A DNA stretch of 64,000 bases from Modestobacter sp. DSM 44400. Its GTDB lineage: Bacteria > Actinomycetota > Actinomycetes > Mycobacteriales > Geodermatophilaceae. Made by a program: the position numbers and the translations under genes. The notes below the pieces were generated by a model. That model had not been told where the DNA came from, did no database searches, and saw only the letters and a program-made list of their open reading frames with translations. The stretch lies in assembly GCF_900107175.1 (NCBI RefSeq), contig NZ_FNOZ01000021.1:1-64000 (forward strand), written 5' to 3'. This document shows, in pieces, positions 6,580 through 15,277 of this stretch (position 1 is its first letter; each line of letters begins with the position of its first letter).

Positions 6580-8871
6580 TCAGTCGTGCTGGGTGGCGGC
6601 CGAACCGGTGCCGGCCGGGTCGTCGGGCTCGGTGCCGACGCCGGGACCGGACTCGGTGCCCGGGGCGCCGACCGGCGCCAGCGAGCGCAGCAGGATCTGG
6701 CTGACGTCGAGGACCTCGACGTGCTCCTTGGCCTCGCCGTTCTGCTTCTTGGAGGTCAGCGCGTCCGACAGCATCGTGATGCAGAACGGGCACGCGGTGG
6801 AGATGACGTCGGGATCGAGCTCGAGCGCCTCTTCGGTGCGCTCGACGTTGATCCGCTTGCCGATCTTCTCCTCCATCCACATCCGCGCACCGCCGGCGCC
6901 GCAGCAGAAGCCGCGGTCCTTGCAGCGGTGCATCTCCTGGGTGGTGAGGCCCTGGACGGAGTCGAGGATCTCCCGCGGCGGGGTGTAGACCTTGTTGTGC
7001 CGGCCCAGGAAGCACGGGTCGTGGTAGGTGACCTTGCGGTCGATCGGCGTGACCGGGGTCAGCCGGCCGTCCTCGACCAGCTTGCCCAGCAGCTGCGTGT
7101 GGTGGACGACCTCGTAGTCCCCGCCCAGCTGCGGGTACTCCCGGCCGAGGGAGTTGAAGCAGTGCGGGCAGGTGGCGACGATCTTGCGCCGTCCCTCGCC
7201 GCGGCCCTCGAACACGGTGTTGAGCGTTTCCACGTTCTCCCCGGCCAGCTGCTGGAAGAGGAACTCGTTGCCCACCCGGCGGGCCGGGTCACCCGAGCAG
7301 GTCTCCCCCTTGCCGAGGACGGCGAACTCCACGCCGGCGGTGTGCAGCAGCTCGGCGACGGCCTTGGTGACCTTCTTGGCGCGGTCGTCGATGGCGCCGG
7401 CGCAGCCGACCCAGAACAGGTACTCGACGTCGTCGTCGATCGCGCCCTCGACGTGGCGGACCTCGAAGTCCAGGTCCTTCATCCACTCCTCGCGGACGTT
7501 GCCGCCCACGCCCCACGGGTTCCCGCGGTTCTCCAGGTTGCGCATCATCACGCCGGCCTCGGAGGGGAAGTTGGACTCGATCAGCACCTGGTAGCGGCGC
7601 ATGTCCATGATGTGGTCGACGTGCTCGATGTCCACCGGGCACTGCTCGACGCAGGCGCCGCAGTTGGTGCAGCTCCACAGCACGTCGGGGTCGATGACCC
7701 CGCCCTCTTCGAGGGTGCCGACCAGCGGGCGGTGCGCCTGGGCGTCGTTCGTGCCCTCGATGCGGGCGTAGCCGGACGCCCAGACCTGCTCGTCGCTGGG
7801 CTCAAGCATCGCGTAGTCGGCGAAGTTGGGAGCCTCGTCGGAGGCCTTTTGCGCGCCGGTCAGATACGGGGCCTTGGCGTACAGGTGGTCCCGCAGGTCC
7901 ATGATCACCATCTTCGGTGACAGCGGCTTGCCGGTGTTCCAGGCGGGGCACTGGCTCTGGCACCGCCCGCACTCGGTGCAGGTGGTGAAGTCCAGCATCC
8001 CCTTCCAGGTGAAGTCCTCGATCTTGCCGCGGCCGAAGATGTCGTCCTCGCCGGGGTCCTCGAAGTCGATCGGCTTGCCGCCCGAGGTCATCGGCTGCAG
8101 TGGGCCGAGGGCGACCTTCCCGTCGTCCTCACGCTTGAAGTAGATGTTGAAGAAGGCGCTGAACCGGTGCCAGGCGACGCCGAAGTTCAGGATCCGGGAG
8201 ATCGTGATCAGCCAGACCAGCGAGACGACGATCTTGACGAAGGCGATCGAGCTGATCAGGTTCGGGCTGGCCGGGAGCAGGTGCGAGAGCGCGCCGGAGA
8301 CCGGGTGCGCCCAGGACGGGGCGTCGTCGTAGCCCGCGGCGATCTTGGCGGCGCGGATGGCGAGGATGGCGATGCCGATTACCAGGACGACGGCCTCGAC
8401 GAAGTAGCCGCGGCCCTCGTTGGACCCGGCGAAGCGGCTCTGCCGGCCCTGCCGGCGCGGATGGTCGAGCTGCCGCCGGACGATCAGGTACAGGATGCCG
8501 AGGATCGTGCCGGTGCCGATGACGTCGACGAAGAGGTTCCACAGGCTCCACTCCCCGATGAGCGGCAGGTGCCACTCCGGGTTGAAGACCTCGCCGAACG
8601 CCTCGACCAAGGTGAGGAAGAGCCCGTAGAAGCCCAGGAAGACGAACCAGTGGGCGGCGCCGATGGCGGACCACTTCAGCATGCGGGTGTGGCCGAGCGA
8701 CTCGACGGCCAGCGTCTTCAGGCGGGGCCCGACCGGGCTGGCGCGCGTCGGGTCAGGCTGGCCGGTCTTGAAGATCCGCAGCATGGCCCGGACTGCCTTG
8801 GTGGCGTAGACCACCGACACCACCAGCAGGAGCACGGCCAGCGTGCCGAGGACGATCTGCAACGGGCCCAT
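6580..8871 (-). CDS. Membrane-bound Fe-S oxidoreductase, HdrD/GlcF-like (Rv0338c-type)
   Basis: The 763-residue protein fuses a membrane domain to a heterodisulfide-reductase-like Fe-S domain. Residues 1-235 hold about five helices with histidines suited to haem b (narG gamma-like). Two 4Fe-4S motifs follow, CTECGRCQSQCP at about 298-309 and CTNCGACVEQCPVDI near 410. The C-terminal half has CCG-type cysteine-rich repeats (FWVGCAGAIDD, CCGAGGARMW). Such proteins pass electrons between quinones and a soluble partner. Mycobacterial Rv0338c is the closest named relative and, as there, dnaK is nearby. The ATG at 8871 has AGAGGGAG three bases upstream; longer in-frame readings lack a site. The C-terminal 35 residues are Gly/Pro-rich and unstructured. 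Confidence 0.88.
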   Translation of the reverse strand: MGPLQIVLGTLAVLLLVVSVVYATKAVRAMLRIFKTGQPDPTRASPVGPRLKTLAVESLGHTRMLKWSAIGAAHWFVFLGFYGLFLTLVEAFGEVFNPEWHLPLIGEWSLWNLFVDVIGTGTILGILYLIVRRQLDHPRRQGRQSRFAGSNEGRGYFVEAVVLVIGIAILAIRAAKIAAGYDDAPSWAHPVSGALSHLLPASPNLISSIAFVKIVVSLVWLITISRILNFGVAWHRFSAFFNIYFKREDDGKVALGPLQPMTSGGKPIDFEDPGEDDIFGRGKIEDFTWKGMLDFTTCTECGRCQSQCPAWNTGKPLSPKMVIMDLRDHLYAKAPYLTGAQKASDEAPNFADYAMLEPSDEQVWASGYARIEGTNDAQAHRPLVGTLEEGGVIDPDVLWSCTNCGACVEQCPVDIEHVDHIMDMRRYQVLIESNFPSEAGVMMRNLENRGNPWGVGGNVREEWMKDLDFEVRHVEGAIDDDVEYLFWVGCAGAIDDRAKKVTKAVAELLHTAGVEFAVLGKGETCSGDPARRVGNEFLFQQLAGENVETLNTVFEGRGEGRRKIVATCPHCFNSLGREYPQLGGDYEVVHHTQLLGKLVEDGRLTPVTPIDRKVTYHDPCFLGRHNKVYTPPREILDSVQGLTTQEMHRCKDRGFCCGAGGARMWMEEKIGKRINVERTEEALELDPDVISTACPFCITMLSDALTSKKQNGEAKEHVEVLDVSQILLRSLAPVGAPGTESGPGVGTEPDDPAGTGSAATQHD

Positions 8872-9085
8872 GGGCTCCCTCTCGTGCGGGCGTGCGCGGG
8901 CGTCTTCGCCCATCCCGGACGGACGATAACCGGGCGGGCAGAGGCTACCTGCTGGTAACCCGCGGACCTGCGCCGAGCCGCCCCGGGGGAGCCGGACCGC
9001 GACTCGCCTCGCGCTGAGGTCACCGAGCTCGCGTTCGGGGGTGAGCGTCGCAGCGCCGGCGCGAGCCCGGTGGCGGAGCCCTGCG

Positions 9086-9853
9086 TCATCCGGCCCGGAC
9101 CAGTCCCCGCTCCCGCGGAACGATGGTGAACGCCCGGACCGCCGGCCCGGGCACAGCCAGCAGGGCATGCAGCCGGTCCTCCTGCACCCTCCAGCGCGAT
9201 CCGAGGTCGGCGTCGGCCAACTGCGGGAACCGGATGCCCAGGGCTCGCAGCTCGCCCTCGCGCCGCTTCTCCTCCCACAGCACCTGGGCGGGGGTGCGCT
9301 ACCGTCGCGCGGCCGCGCCGGCCTGGCCGGGCTCGCCGTCCGTGGTCTGGCCGCGCAACAGGGCGGCGTCCATGGCGACGACCGCGTCCTCCAGGTCCCA
9401 CTCGCGCGCGCAGTCGACAAGCGTGCGCGCCGCGGACGTGATCGGTAGCCGGTTCCGGGTGGTCCGGTGGACGGAGGGCAGCGGAGCCCGGTTCACCAGG
9501 TAGCCGGCGCCCCGCCGCCACTGGTCGGGATCGGTCAGCCGCACGGCGCTGTCCAGGTCGCGCCGCAGCGGCCAGCCCCACAGCCGGGCCGCGGAGCTGT
9601 GGCTCACCGCAGTCTGCGGGCGGCCGAGGAAGGCGAGCGTCGCGAAGCAATCGATGGCATGCCTCCCACCCCGGCGTTCGACGACCTCGGCCAGGTCGGT
9701 GGTGGTCTCGTAGACGCCACGGCGGATCCGCACCCAGCGTCCGGAGGAGCAGGCGTTGCGCATCTCGTCGGGCCGGTATCCGGCGGCACGTGCCTCGGCC
9801 GCGGTGAAGACGCCGAGCTGCTGGTGGGCGCGGGCGCGAAGGGTGGGGTGCAC
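9086..9853 (-). pseudogene. AbiEi-like / DUF559-type gene remnant with an in-frame stop
   Basis: Reading from 9853, the first 184 codons encode a winged-helix N-terminus (QLGVFTAAEARAAGYRPDEM, SGRWVRIRRGVYETTT) of the kind found in AbiEi-family antitoxin-like proteins. A TAG stop occurs at 9299-9301. The same frame then continues with VLWEEKRREGELRALGIRF, the conserved end of these proteins. The usual middle section, which carries the restriction-endonuclease-like core with its acidic residues, is missing between the two parts. So there is both an internal deletion and a nonsense codon. The remnant is probably inactive, although the N-terminal DNA-binding part could still be made. No toxin partner is adjacent. 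Confidence 0.7.
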
Positions 9854-10157
9854 GCCGGATTCTCCGCATGCCCAGCCCTCGAGAGGGCGTGTGCGGCGCG
9901 CCTGCGGACGACGACTCCGACCGCAGCCCTCCGTCGTCGGCGGTCCTCGCGTGGAGGTCGCCGAGCTCGCGCTGGAGGGTGGGTCGGCGGCGCGGGGGCG
10001 AGTTCGGTAGGGCGACGCAACCCCCGGGGAACACTTCGCCCGGGTCTGCCGTTACGGTGGGCAGGAAAGTTGAGCGGACCCGGCGCAAGGCACTCGTGGT
10101 CCCTCGGCTCCCTCCGGACAGGCACCACCTCCAGAACGGAAGAGAGAGGCCACCTTC
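9854..10157. other. Upstream region of dnaK
   Basis: This holds the divergent starts of the AbiEi remnant and the dnaK operon. Apart from the HAIR operator at 10069-10089 and the ribosome-binding site GGAAGAGAGAGG before the dnaK ATG, no gene or RNA is supported. Confidence 0.5.
10069..10089 (+). promoter_or_regulatory. HAIR operator (HspR binding site) upstream of dnaK
   Basis: GTTGAGC, seven bases, then GCGCAAG fits the HspR-associated inverted repeat CTTGAGT-N7-ACTCAAG at ten of fourteen positions. It lies 69 bases before the dnaK start. The left arm contains TTGAGC, which can act as a -35 box, so HspR binding would block RNA polymerase. hspR is the fifth gene of this same operon, giving negative autoregulation. 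Confidence 0.75.
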
Positions 10158-12044
10158 ATGGCACGAGCAGTCGGTATCGACCTCGGCACCACCAACTCCG
10201 TCGTCGCTGTCCTCGAGGGCGGCGAGCCCACCGTCATCGCCAACGCCGAGGGCGCTCGCACGACGCCGTCCGTCGTCGCGTTCGCGAGGAACGGCGAGGT
10301 CCTGGTCGGCCAGTCGGCCAAGAACCAGGCGGTCACCAACGTCGACCGCACCATCCGCAGCGTCAAGCGCGAGATGGGCACCAGCTGGAAGACCGGCGAG
10401 ATCGACGGCAAGGCGTACACCCCGCAGGAGATCAGCGCGCGGGTACTGCAGAAGCTCAAGCGCGACGCCGAGACCTACCTGGGTGAGCCGGTCACCGAGG
10501 CCGTCATCACCGTCCCCGCCTACTTCGAGGACGCCCAGCGCCAGGCCACCAAGGAGGCCGGGGAGATCGCCGGCCTGAACGTGCTGCGCATCGTCAACGA
10601 GCCGACCGCTGCCGCGCTGGCCTACGGCCTGGACAAGGGCGACACCGAGCAGACGATCCTCGTCTTCGACCTGGGGGGCGGCACGTTCGACGTCAGCCTC
10701 CTGGAGATCGGTGACGGCGTCATCGAGGTCAAGTCCACCGCCGGTGACAACAAGCTCGGTGGCGACGACTGGGATGAGCGGGTCGTCAAGCACCTGGTGC
10801 AGACCTTCAACGTCTCCAACGGCATCGACCTGTCGAAGGACAAGCTCGCGATGCAGCGTCTGCGGGAAGCCGCGGAGAAGGCCAAGATCGAGCTTTCCGG
10901 CGCACAGTCGACGAACATCAACCTGCCCTACATCACCGCCGGTGCCGACGGCCCGCTGCACCTGGACGTCACGATGACCCGGGCGGAGTTCCAGCGGCTG
11001 ACCCAGGACCTCCTGGACCGCACCAAGGCCCCGTTCAACCAGGCGATCCGGGATGCCGGCGTCTCCGTCGCCCAGATCGACCACGTCGTCCTCGTCGGTG
11101 GCTCCACCCGGATGCCGGCCGTCAGCGACCTGGTCCGCGAGCTGACCGGCGGCAAGGAGCCCAACAAGGGCGTCAACCCCGACGAGGTCGTCGCCGTGGG
11201 TGCCGCGCTGCAGGCCGGCGTGCTCCGCGGCGAGGTCAAGGACGTCCTGCTGCTGGACGTCACCCCGCTTTCCCTGGGCATCGAGACCAAGGGCGGCATC
11301 ATGACCAAGCTCATCGAGCGCAACACCACGATCCCGACGAAGCGCTCGGAGATCTTCACGACGGCCGACGACAACCAGCCCAGCGTGCAGATCCAGGTCT
11401 TCCAGGGTGAGCGCGAGATGGCCGCCTACAACAAGAAGCTCGGCATGTTCGAGCTGACCGGGCTGCCGCCGGCACCGCGTGGCGTCCCGCAGGTCGAGGT
11501 GGCCTTCGACATCGACGCCAACGGCATCGTGCACGTCCACGCCAAGGACCTGGGCACGGGCAAGGAGCAGTCGATGACGATCACCGGCGGCTCGGCCCTG
11601 CCCAAGGACGACATCGCGCGGATGATGGCCGACGCCGAGGCGCACGCCGAGGAGGACAAGAAGCGCCGCGACGACGCCGAGACGCGCAACCTCGCCGAGT
11701 CGCTGCAGTACCAGACGGAGAAGTTCCTCGCGGAGAACGGCGACAAGATCCCCGAGGAGAAGAAGACCGAGCTCGGTGAGGCTCTCAGCGAGCTGCGAGG
11801 CGCCCTCGGTGGCTCCGACATCGCCGCCATCAAGGCTGCGCAGGAGAAGGTGGCCCGGGTCTCCCAGGAGGTCGGTGGGGCGCTGTACGCCCAGCAGTCG
11901 GAGGCCGCCGGCGGTGACGTCCCCGGCGGTGCCACCGACGCCGGTGCCACCGACGCCGGTGCCCCGGGCGCGCAGAGCGCCCCGTCCAACGACGACGACG
12001 TCGTGGACGCCGAGATCGTCGACGAGGACACCGACAAGCGCTGA
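10158..12044 (+). CDS. dnaK: Hsp70 chaperone DnaK
   Basis: The 628-residue ATP-dependent chaperone of the cytosol works with DnaJ and GrpE, encoded just downstream. The nucleotide-binding domain (1-360) shows [45 protein letters not shown] and [12 protein letters not shown]. The substrate-binding domain has [17 protein letters not shown] and the lid is about 480-590. The C-terminus ends in an acidic [18 protein letters not shown] tail preceded by an AGATDAG-type tandem repeat. The ATG has a GGAAGAGAGAGG site. The long open frame on the opposite strand is a composition artefact well known for dnaK. Confidence 0.99.
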   Translation: MARAVGIDLGTTNSVVAVLEGGEPTVIANAEGARTTPSVVAFARNGEVLVGQSAKNQAVTNVDRTIRSVKREMGTSWKTGEIDGKAYTPQEISARVLQKLKRDAETYLGEPVTEAVITVPAYFEDAQRQATKEAGEIAGLNVLRIVNEPTAAALAYGLDKGDTEQTILVFDLGGGTFDVSLLEIGDGVIEVKSTAGDNKLGGDDWDERVVKHLVQTFNVSNGIDLSKDKLAMQRLREAAEKAKIELSGAQSTNINLPYITAGADGPLHLDVTMTRAEFQRLTQDLLDRTKAPFNQAIRDAGVSVAQIDHVVLVGGSTRMPAVSDLVRELTGGKEPNKGVNPDEVVAVGAALQAGVLRGEVKDVLLLDVTPLSLGIETKGGIMTKLIERNTTIPTKRSEIFTTADDNQPSVQIQVFQGEREMAAYNKKLGMFELTGLPPAPRGVPQVEVAFDIDANGIVHVHAKDLGTGKEQSMTITGGSALPKDDIARMMADAEAHAEEDKKRRDDAETRNLAESLQYQTEKFLAENGDKIPEEKKTELGEALSELRGALGGSDIAAIKAAQEKVARVSQEVGGALYAQQSEAAGGDVPGGATDAGATDAGAPGAQSAPSNDDDVVDAEIVDEDTDKR

Positions 12045-12053
12045 CGGTCCGCT

Positions 12054-12102
12054 CTCCACGCGTGCCCCGGCCCGGCAGGTCCGGGCCGGGGCACGCGTGG
12101 AG
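12054..12102 (+). promoter_or_regulatory. Perfect 22-base-pair hairpin between dnaK and grpE
   Basis: Arms 12054-12075 and 12081-12102 are exactly complementary with a CAGGT loop. The hairpin starts 10 bases after the dnaK stop and ends 34 bases before the grpE ATG. It has no T-run. As it lies inside the operon it could be a partial terminator or a 3'-end stabiliser that keeps dnaK mRNA more abundant than grpE-dnaJ-hspR mRNA. That role is inferred. Confidence 0.75.
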
Positions 12103-12135
12103 CCCGGCGACCCCGTACCGGCACAGGGAGAGCAG

Positions 12136-12735
12136 ATGAGCGAGCACAACAGCGACACCGAGTTCGAGGCGCCGGCCGCGGCCGCCGAGCCGATGGACGA
12201 GGTGGACCGCCAGCTGGCGGAGCGCCTCGAGGACCTCCAGCGGATCACCGCCGAGTACGCCAACTACCGACGCCGGGTCGAGCGTGACCGGGTGCTCGTC
12301 GTCGACCAGGCCGCCGAGCGCTTCGCGGGGCAGCTGTTCCCGATCGTCGACGACATCGAGCGGGCCCGGGACCACGGCGACCTCACCGGCGCCTTCAAGG
12401 TGGTCGCCGACCGCGTGTTGGGGCTGCTCGACGGTCTCGGCGTGGCCACCTTCGGCACCGCCGGCGACCCGTTCGATCCCGCACTGCACGAGGCGGTGCT
12501 GCACGACACGTCCCCGGACGTGTCGGTGCCGACGGCCAGCACGGTGCTCCGTCCGGGCTTCCGGCGGGGTGACCGCGTGCTCCGGACGGCGATGGTCGGG
12601 GTCACCGACCCCGAGTCCCCGGCACCCGCCCCGGCCGGCGCCGCCGACGTCATCGACGGTGACGTCATCGACGGCGAGGTCATCGACGACCCGGCGCAGC
12701 CCGAGGGCTCCACGGCCGGCCCGACCGCCGGCTGA
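12136..12735 (+). CDS. grpE: Nucleotide exchange factor GrpE
   Basis: GrpE releases ADP from DnaK. The 199-residue protein has an acidic N-terminal arm, the coiled-coil dimerisation helix with RLEDLQRITAEYANYRRRVERD (about 30-52), and the beta-wing region with FDPALHEAVLHD and GFRRGDRVLRTAMVGV. After the family core comes a 45-residue tail rich in Ala, Asp and Pro, with a VIDGDVIDGEVIDD repeat. That tail is longer than in many homologues. The ATG is preceded by GGGAGAG at good spacing. It is the second gene of the dnaK operon. Confidence 0.97.
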   Translation: MSEHNSDTEFEAPAAAAEPMDEVDRQLAERLEDLQRITAEYANYRRRVERDRVLVVDQAAERFAGQLFPIVDDIERARDHGDLTGAFKVVADRVLGLLDGLGVATFGTAGDPFDPALHEAVLHDTSPDVSVPTASTVLRPGFRRGDRVLRTAMVGVTDPESPAPAPAGAADVIDGDVIDGEVIDDPAQPEGSTAGPTAG

Positions 12736-12805
12736 GCACCCTCCCCACCGTCCGTTCCGGCCTCCGGCACCCGCCAGGTCGACCCCCGCAGGAAGGGAGC
12801 GCCCG

Positions 12806-12934
12806 ATGATCGAGCCCACCAGGTCCGGCTCCCCTGCGGAGCAGCCATGGAGTGCGTCGAAGACGTCTGATACCCCTGCGGAGCAGCGATTGACCGTGCC
12901 GAAGGCATCTGACACCCCTGCGGAGCAGCGATGA
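12806..12934 (+). CDS. 42-residue tandem-repeat ORF in the dnaK operon
   Basis: The ORF starts with ATG after AGGAAGGGAG, an excellent ribosome-binding site, and its TGA overlaps the dnaJ ATG (ATGA at 12931-12934). Its sequence contains three copies of a 42-base unit beginning at 12831, 12873 and 12915, each starting CCCCTGCGGAGCAG. The period is exactly 14 codons, so the peptide repeats SDTPAEQ-type units ([21 protein letters not shown]). It has no membrane segment and should be hydrophilic and disordered. I know of no such gene in dnaK operons. It may be a real small protein, a coupling leader for dnaJ, or a minisatellite that happens to stay open. Each unit also carries a CGGAG that could bind ribosomes before the dnaJ start. 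Confidence 0.5.
   Translation: MIEPTRSGSPAEQPWSASKTSDTPAEQRLTVPKASDTPAEQR
12831..12929 (+). repeat. Minisatellite of 42-base units
   Basis: Three copies begin at 12831, 12873 and 12915; the last is partial and ends at the dnaJ start. The first 14-15 bases of each unit (CCCCTGCGGAGCAGC) are identical, while the rest has diverged, for example AAGACGTCTGA against AAGGCATCTGA. The same 14-base core occurs once more near 21530 between aceB and glcD. Confidence 0.85.
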
Positions 12935-14154
12935 GCAGCACCCGGGACTTCATCGAGAAGGACTACTACGCGGCCCTGAGCGTCGCCAAGGACGCTGACG
13001 CCGCGGCCATCAAGAAGGCCTACCGGCAACTGGCACGCGAGCTGCACCCGGACAAGAACCCGGACAATGCCGCGGCCGAGACCCGCTTCAAGGAGGTGTC
13101 GGAGGCCTACGACGTCCTCTCCGACCCCAAGCGGCGGTCGGAGTACGACGAGGCGCGCCGGCTGTTCGGCTCCGGTGGCTTCCGCCCCGGCGCCGGGGGA
13201 GCCGGCGGCTTTCCCGGGGGCGCCGCCGGTCAGCCGTTCGACCTCGGTGATCTGTTCGGCCAGGCGGCCGGTTCACCGGGTGCCGCCGGCGGCCGCGCCG
13301 GAGGTCTGGGTGACCTGTTCGGCGGCCTCTTCGGTGGCGGGGGAGGCGCCGCAGCCGGCCCCCGCGGCCGGAGTCAGGCGGCGTCCGGGCCGGCCCGCGG
13401 TCAGGACGTCGAGACCGAGGCGACGCTCTCCTTCGACGAGGCCGTCCTCGGGGTGACCGTTCCTCTGCGCATGCAGAGCCCGGGCACCTGCGCCACCTGC
13501 CACGGCAACGGCGCCCGGCCCGGCACCAGCCCGCACACCTGCCCGGTGTGCAACGGCGCGGGGGTCACCAGCCGCAGCCAAGGGGCGTTCGCCTTCTCCG
13601 AGCCCTGCCGCGAGTGTCGCGGCACCGGCTCGGTCGTCGACGACCCATGCCCGGAGTGCAAGGGCGCCGGGGTCACCAACCAGACCCGCACCATCACCGT
13701 GCGCATCCCGGCCGGGGTCAAGGACGGCCAGCGCATCCGGCTGGCCGGCAAGGGCGCCCCCGGGCGGCGAGGTGGGCCGGCCGGCGACCTGTTCGTCGTG
13801 GTCCACGTCAGCGTCTCGGAGCTGTTCGGCCGGTCCGGCAGCGACCTGACCCTGACGGTGCCGATCAGCTTCGCCGAAGCGGCGCTGGGGACGACGCTGA
13901 CCGTGCCCACCCTGGACGCCCCGGTGTCGCTGAAGGTCCCCGCCGGGACCACCAGCGGGCGAACCTTCCGGGTCCGTGGCCGCGGCGTGCAGGGCAGGAG
14001 CGCGCACGGGGACCTGCTGGTGACCGTGGAGGTCGCGGTGCCCAAGAAGCTCACGCCGGCCGCCCGTGAGGCGATCGAGAAGCTGGCCACCGAGCTGCCC
14101 GACGACCCCCGCCCGGAGATCACCGCGGCGCTGGGGGCTGGAGGTGCGCGATGA
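12931..14154 (+). CDS. dnaJ: Hsp40 co-chaperone DnaJ
   Basis: DnaJ delivers substrates to DnaK and stimulates its ATPase. The 407 residues show the J domain (10-75) with [13 protein letters not shown] and HPD at 39-41. A Gly/Phe-rich linker (about 80-155) follows. The zinc-binding domain has four CxxCxGxG-type repeats ([32 protein letters not shown]), and then come the C-terminal beta domains. The Gly/Phe linker is longer than in Escherichia coli DnaJ. This arrangement matches the actinobacterial DnaJ1 that is cotranscribed with hspR. The start overlaps the stop of the 42-codon ORF, and the stop overlaps hspR. Confidence 0.98.
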   Translation: MSSTRDFIEKDYYAALSVAKDADAAAIKKAYRQLARELHPDKNPDNAAAETRFKEVSEAYDVLSDPKRRSEYDEARRLFGSGGFRPGAGGAGGFPGGAAGQPFDLGDLFGQAAGSPGAAGGRAGGLGDLFGGLFGGGGGAAAGPRGRSQAASGPARGQDVETEATLSFDEAVLGVTVPLRMQSPGTCATCHGNGARPGTSPHTCPVCNGAGVTSRSQGAFAFSEPCRECRGTGSVVDDPCPECKGAGVTNQTRTITVRIPAGVKDGQRIRLAGKGAPGRRGGPAGDLFVVVHVSVSELFGRSGSDLTLTVPISFAEAALGTTLTVPTLDAPVSLKVPAGTTSGRTFRVRGRGVQGRSAHGDLLVTVEVAVPKKLTPAAREAIEKLATELPDDPRPEITAALGAGGAR

Positions 14155-14609
14155 CCATCCCCCCGGTGGGCAGCCCGGACCCGCGGCGGATGCCGCGACC
14201 GGTCGCTGAGGACGCGCCCGTCTTCGTCATCTCGGTGGCCGCCGAGCTGGCCGGCATGCACGCCCAGACGCTGCGCCAGTACGACCGACTGGGGCTCGTC
14301 CGGCCCGGTCGCACCCCTGGCGGCGGACGGCGGTACAGCCCGCGGGACGTCGCCCTGCTGCGTGAGGTGCAGCGACTGAGCCAGGAGAACGGCGTCAACC
14401 TGGCCGGCATCAAGCGGATCATCGAGCTGGAGTCCCAGGTCGAGGCGCTGCAGGACCGGGTGCGCGAGCTCCTGGAGGACCTCCAAGTGTCCGAGGACCA
14501 CCGGGTGGCCGCGGAGTCCGCCGTCTCCGCGGCCTACGCGGGCGCCCTCGTCCCGCGGCCGACGCCCGGTTCCGCGCTGGTGGTGTGGCGCCCTGGTCGA
14601 TCCTCGTGA
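14151..14609 (+). CDS. hspR: Heat-shock repressor HspR, MerR family
   Basis: HspR represses dnaK and clpB by binding HAIR operators, with DnaK acting as co-repressor in Streptomyces. The 152-residue protein has a MerR-type winged helix at about 26-95, shown by [28 protein letters not shown] and [20 protein letters not shown], then a coiled-coil dimerisation helix. Its ATG overlaps the dnaJ TGA (ATGA), so it is translationally coupled and last of the chaperone genes. Two HAIR elements in this window, before dnaK and clpB, are the expected targets. Confidence 0.95.
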   Translation: MTIPPVGSPDPRRMPRPVAEDAPVFVISVAAELAGMHAQTLRQYDRLGLVRPGRTPGGGRRYSPRDVALLREVQRLSQENGVNLAGIKRIIELESQVEALQDRVRELLEDLQVSEDHRVAAESAVSAAYAGALVPRPTPGSALVVWRPGRSS

Positions 14610-14674
14610 GTGACCCGAACGAGGCGGCCGGGAACGCAACGGGGCCCCGGCGCGTGGAACACGATGTGACCACC

Positions 14675-15193
14675 ATGGCGAGCACCCGCGGGGCCCGCGA
14701 CGTCAGCAGCGACGTCGGCGGAGGCACCGATGTCGACGGCGCCGAGGCCTACGTGCGCCTGGAGCGTGAGGTCGCGTTGCTGCTGCGCCGGTCCCGGGCG
14801 ATCTCGGGCCGACTGGCCGGCGAACTGCACCACGGCCTGGAGGGCGCCGCCTACGGACTGCTCGTGCTGCTCGACGACGCCGGGCCGTTGCGAGCCAGTG
14901 ACGTCGTCGCACGGCTGGGCCTGGACAAGAGCACCGTCAGCCGGCAGGTGGCCTCCCTGGTCGACCTGGGGCTGATCGACCGTGCCGCGGACCCCGGCGA
15001 CGGGCGTGCGCAGGTGCTGTCCACCTCGGTCGAGGGGCACCGCCGGCTCAGCGAGCTGCGCGACGTCCGGCGGGCCCGCTGGGAGGCCGACCTGGCCGAC
15101 TGGGCGACCCGTGACGTGGCCACCCTCGCCGAGCTGCTGGGCCGGCTGAACCGGCTCGGCGAGGCCCGCGAGGGCGAGGCCCTCGGCGACTGA
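14675..15193 (+). CDS. MarR-family transcriptional regulator
   Basis: About 172 residues with the MarR winged helix: LLVLLDDAGPLRASDVVARL, then LDKSTVSRQVASLVDLGLIDR and the wing DPGDGRAQVLSTS. MarR proteins usually sense small lipophilic or oxidised ligands. It follows hspR by 65 bases on the same strand and may be read from the dnaK operon. The start is uncertain: GTG at 14606 overlaps the hspR stop (GTGA), GTG at 14666 is also possible, and the ATG at 14675 is preferred because the conserved part begins only some 30 residues later. No operator is evident. Confidence 0.8.
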   Translation: MASTRGARDVSSDVGGGTDVDGAEAYVRLEREVALLLRRSRAISGRLAGELHHGLEGAAYGLLVLLDDAGPLRASDVVARLGLDKSTVSRQVASLVDLGLIDRAADPGDGRAQVLSTSVEGHRRLSELRDVRRARWEADLADWATRDVATLAELLGRLNRLGEAREGEALGD

Positions 15194-15212
15194 GCAACCC
15201 CGCACGCACGGC

Positions 15213-15249
15213 AGCGGGCCGCCCCCGGAGTTCCGGGGAGCGGCCCGCT
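15213..15249. terminator. Bidirectional terminator between marR and the lactate/glycolate permease
   Basis: AGCGGGCCGC and its complement form a stem of about 16 pairs with one bulged base around an AGTT loop. It lies between two convergent genes (stops at 15193 and 15278) and can serve both. Confidence 0.75.
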
Positions 15250-15277
15250 GTCGTCTACCGGCCGATGTGACGACAGG

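Noticed and set aside
8718-12263. Minus-strand frame of 1181 codons antisense to dnaK and grpE
   Set aside because: It runs antisense to well-supported genes. Long antisense frames are a known effect of high GC, and dnaK in particular has produced misannotations. Its translation matches no family.
12831-12929. 42-base repeats as a CRISPR array
   Set aside because: The units are contiguous, without unique spacers, and stay in one reading frame; no cas gene is near.
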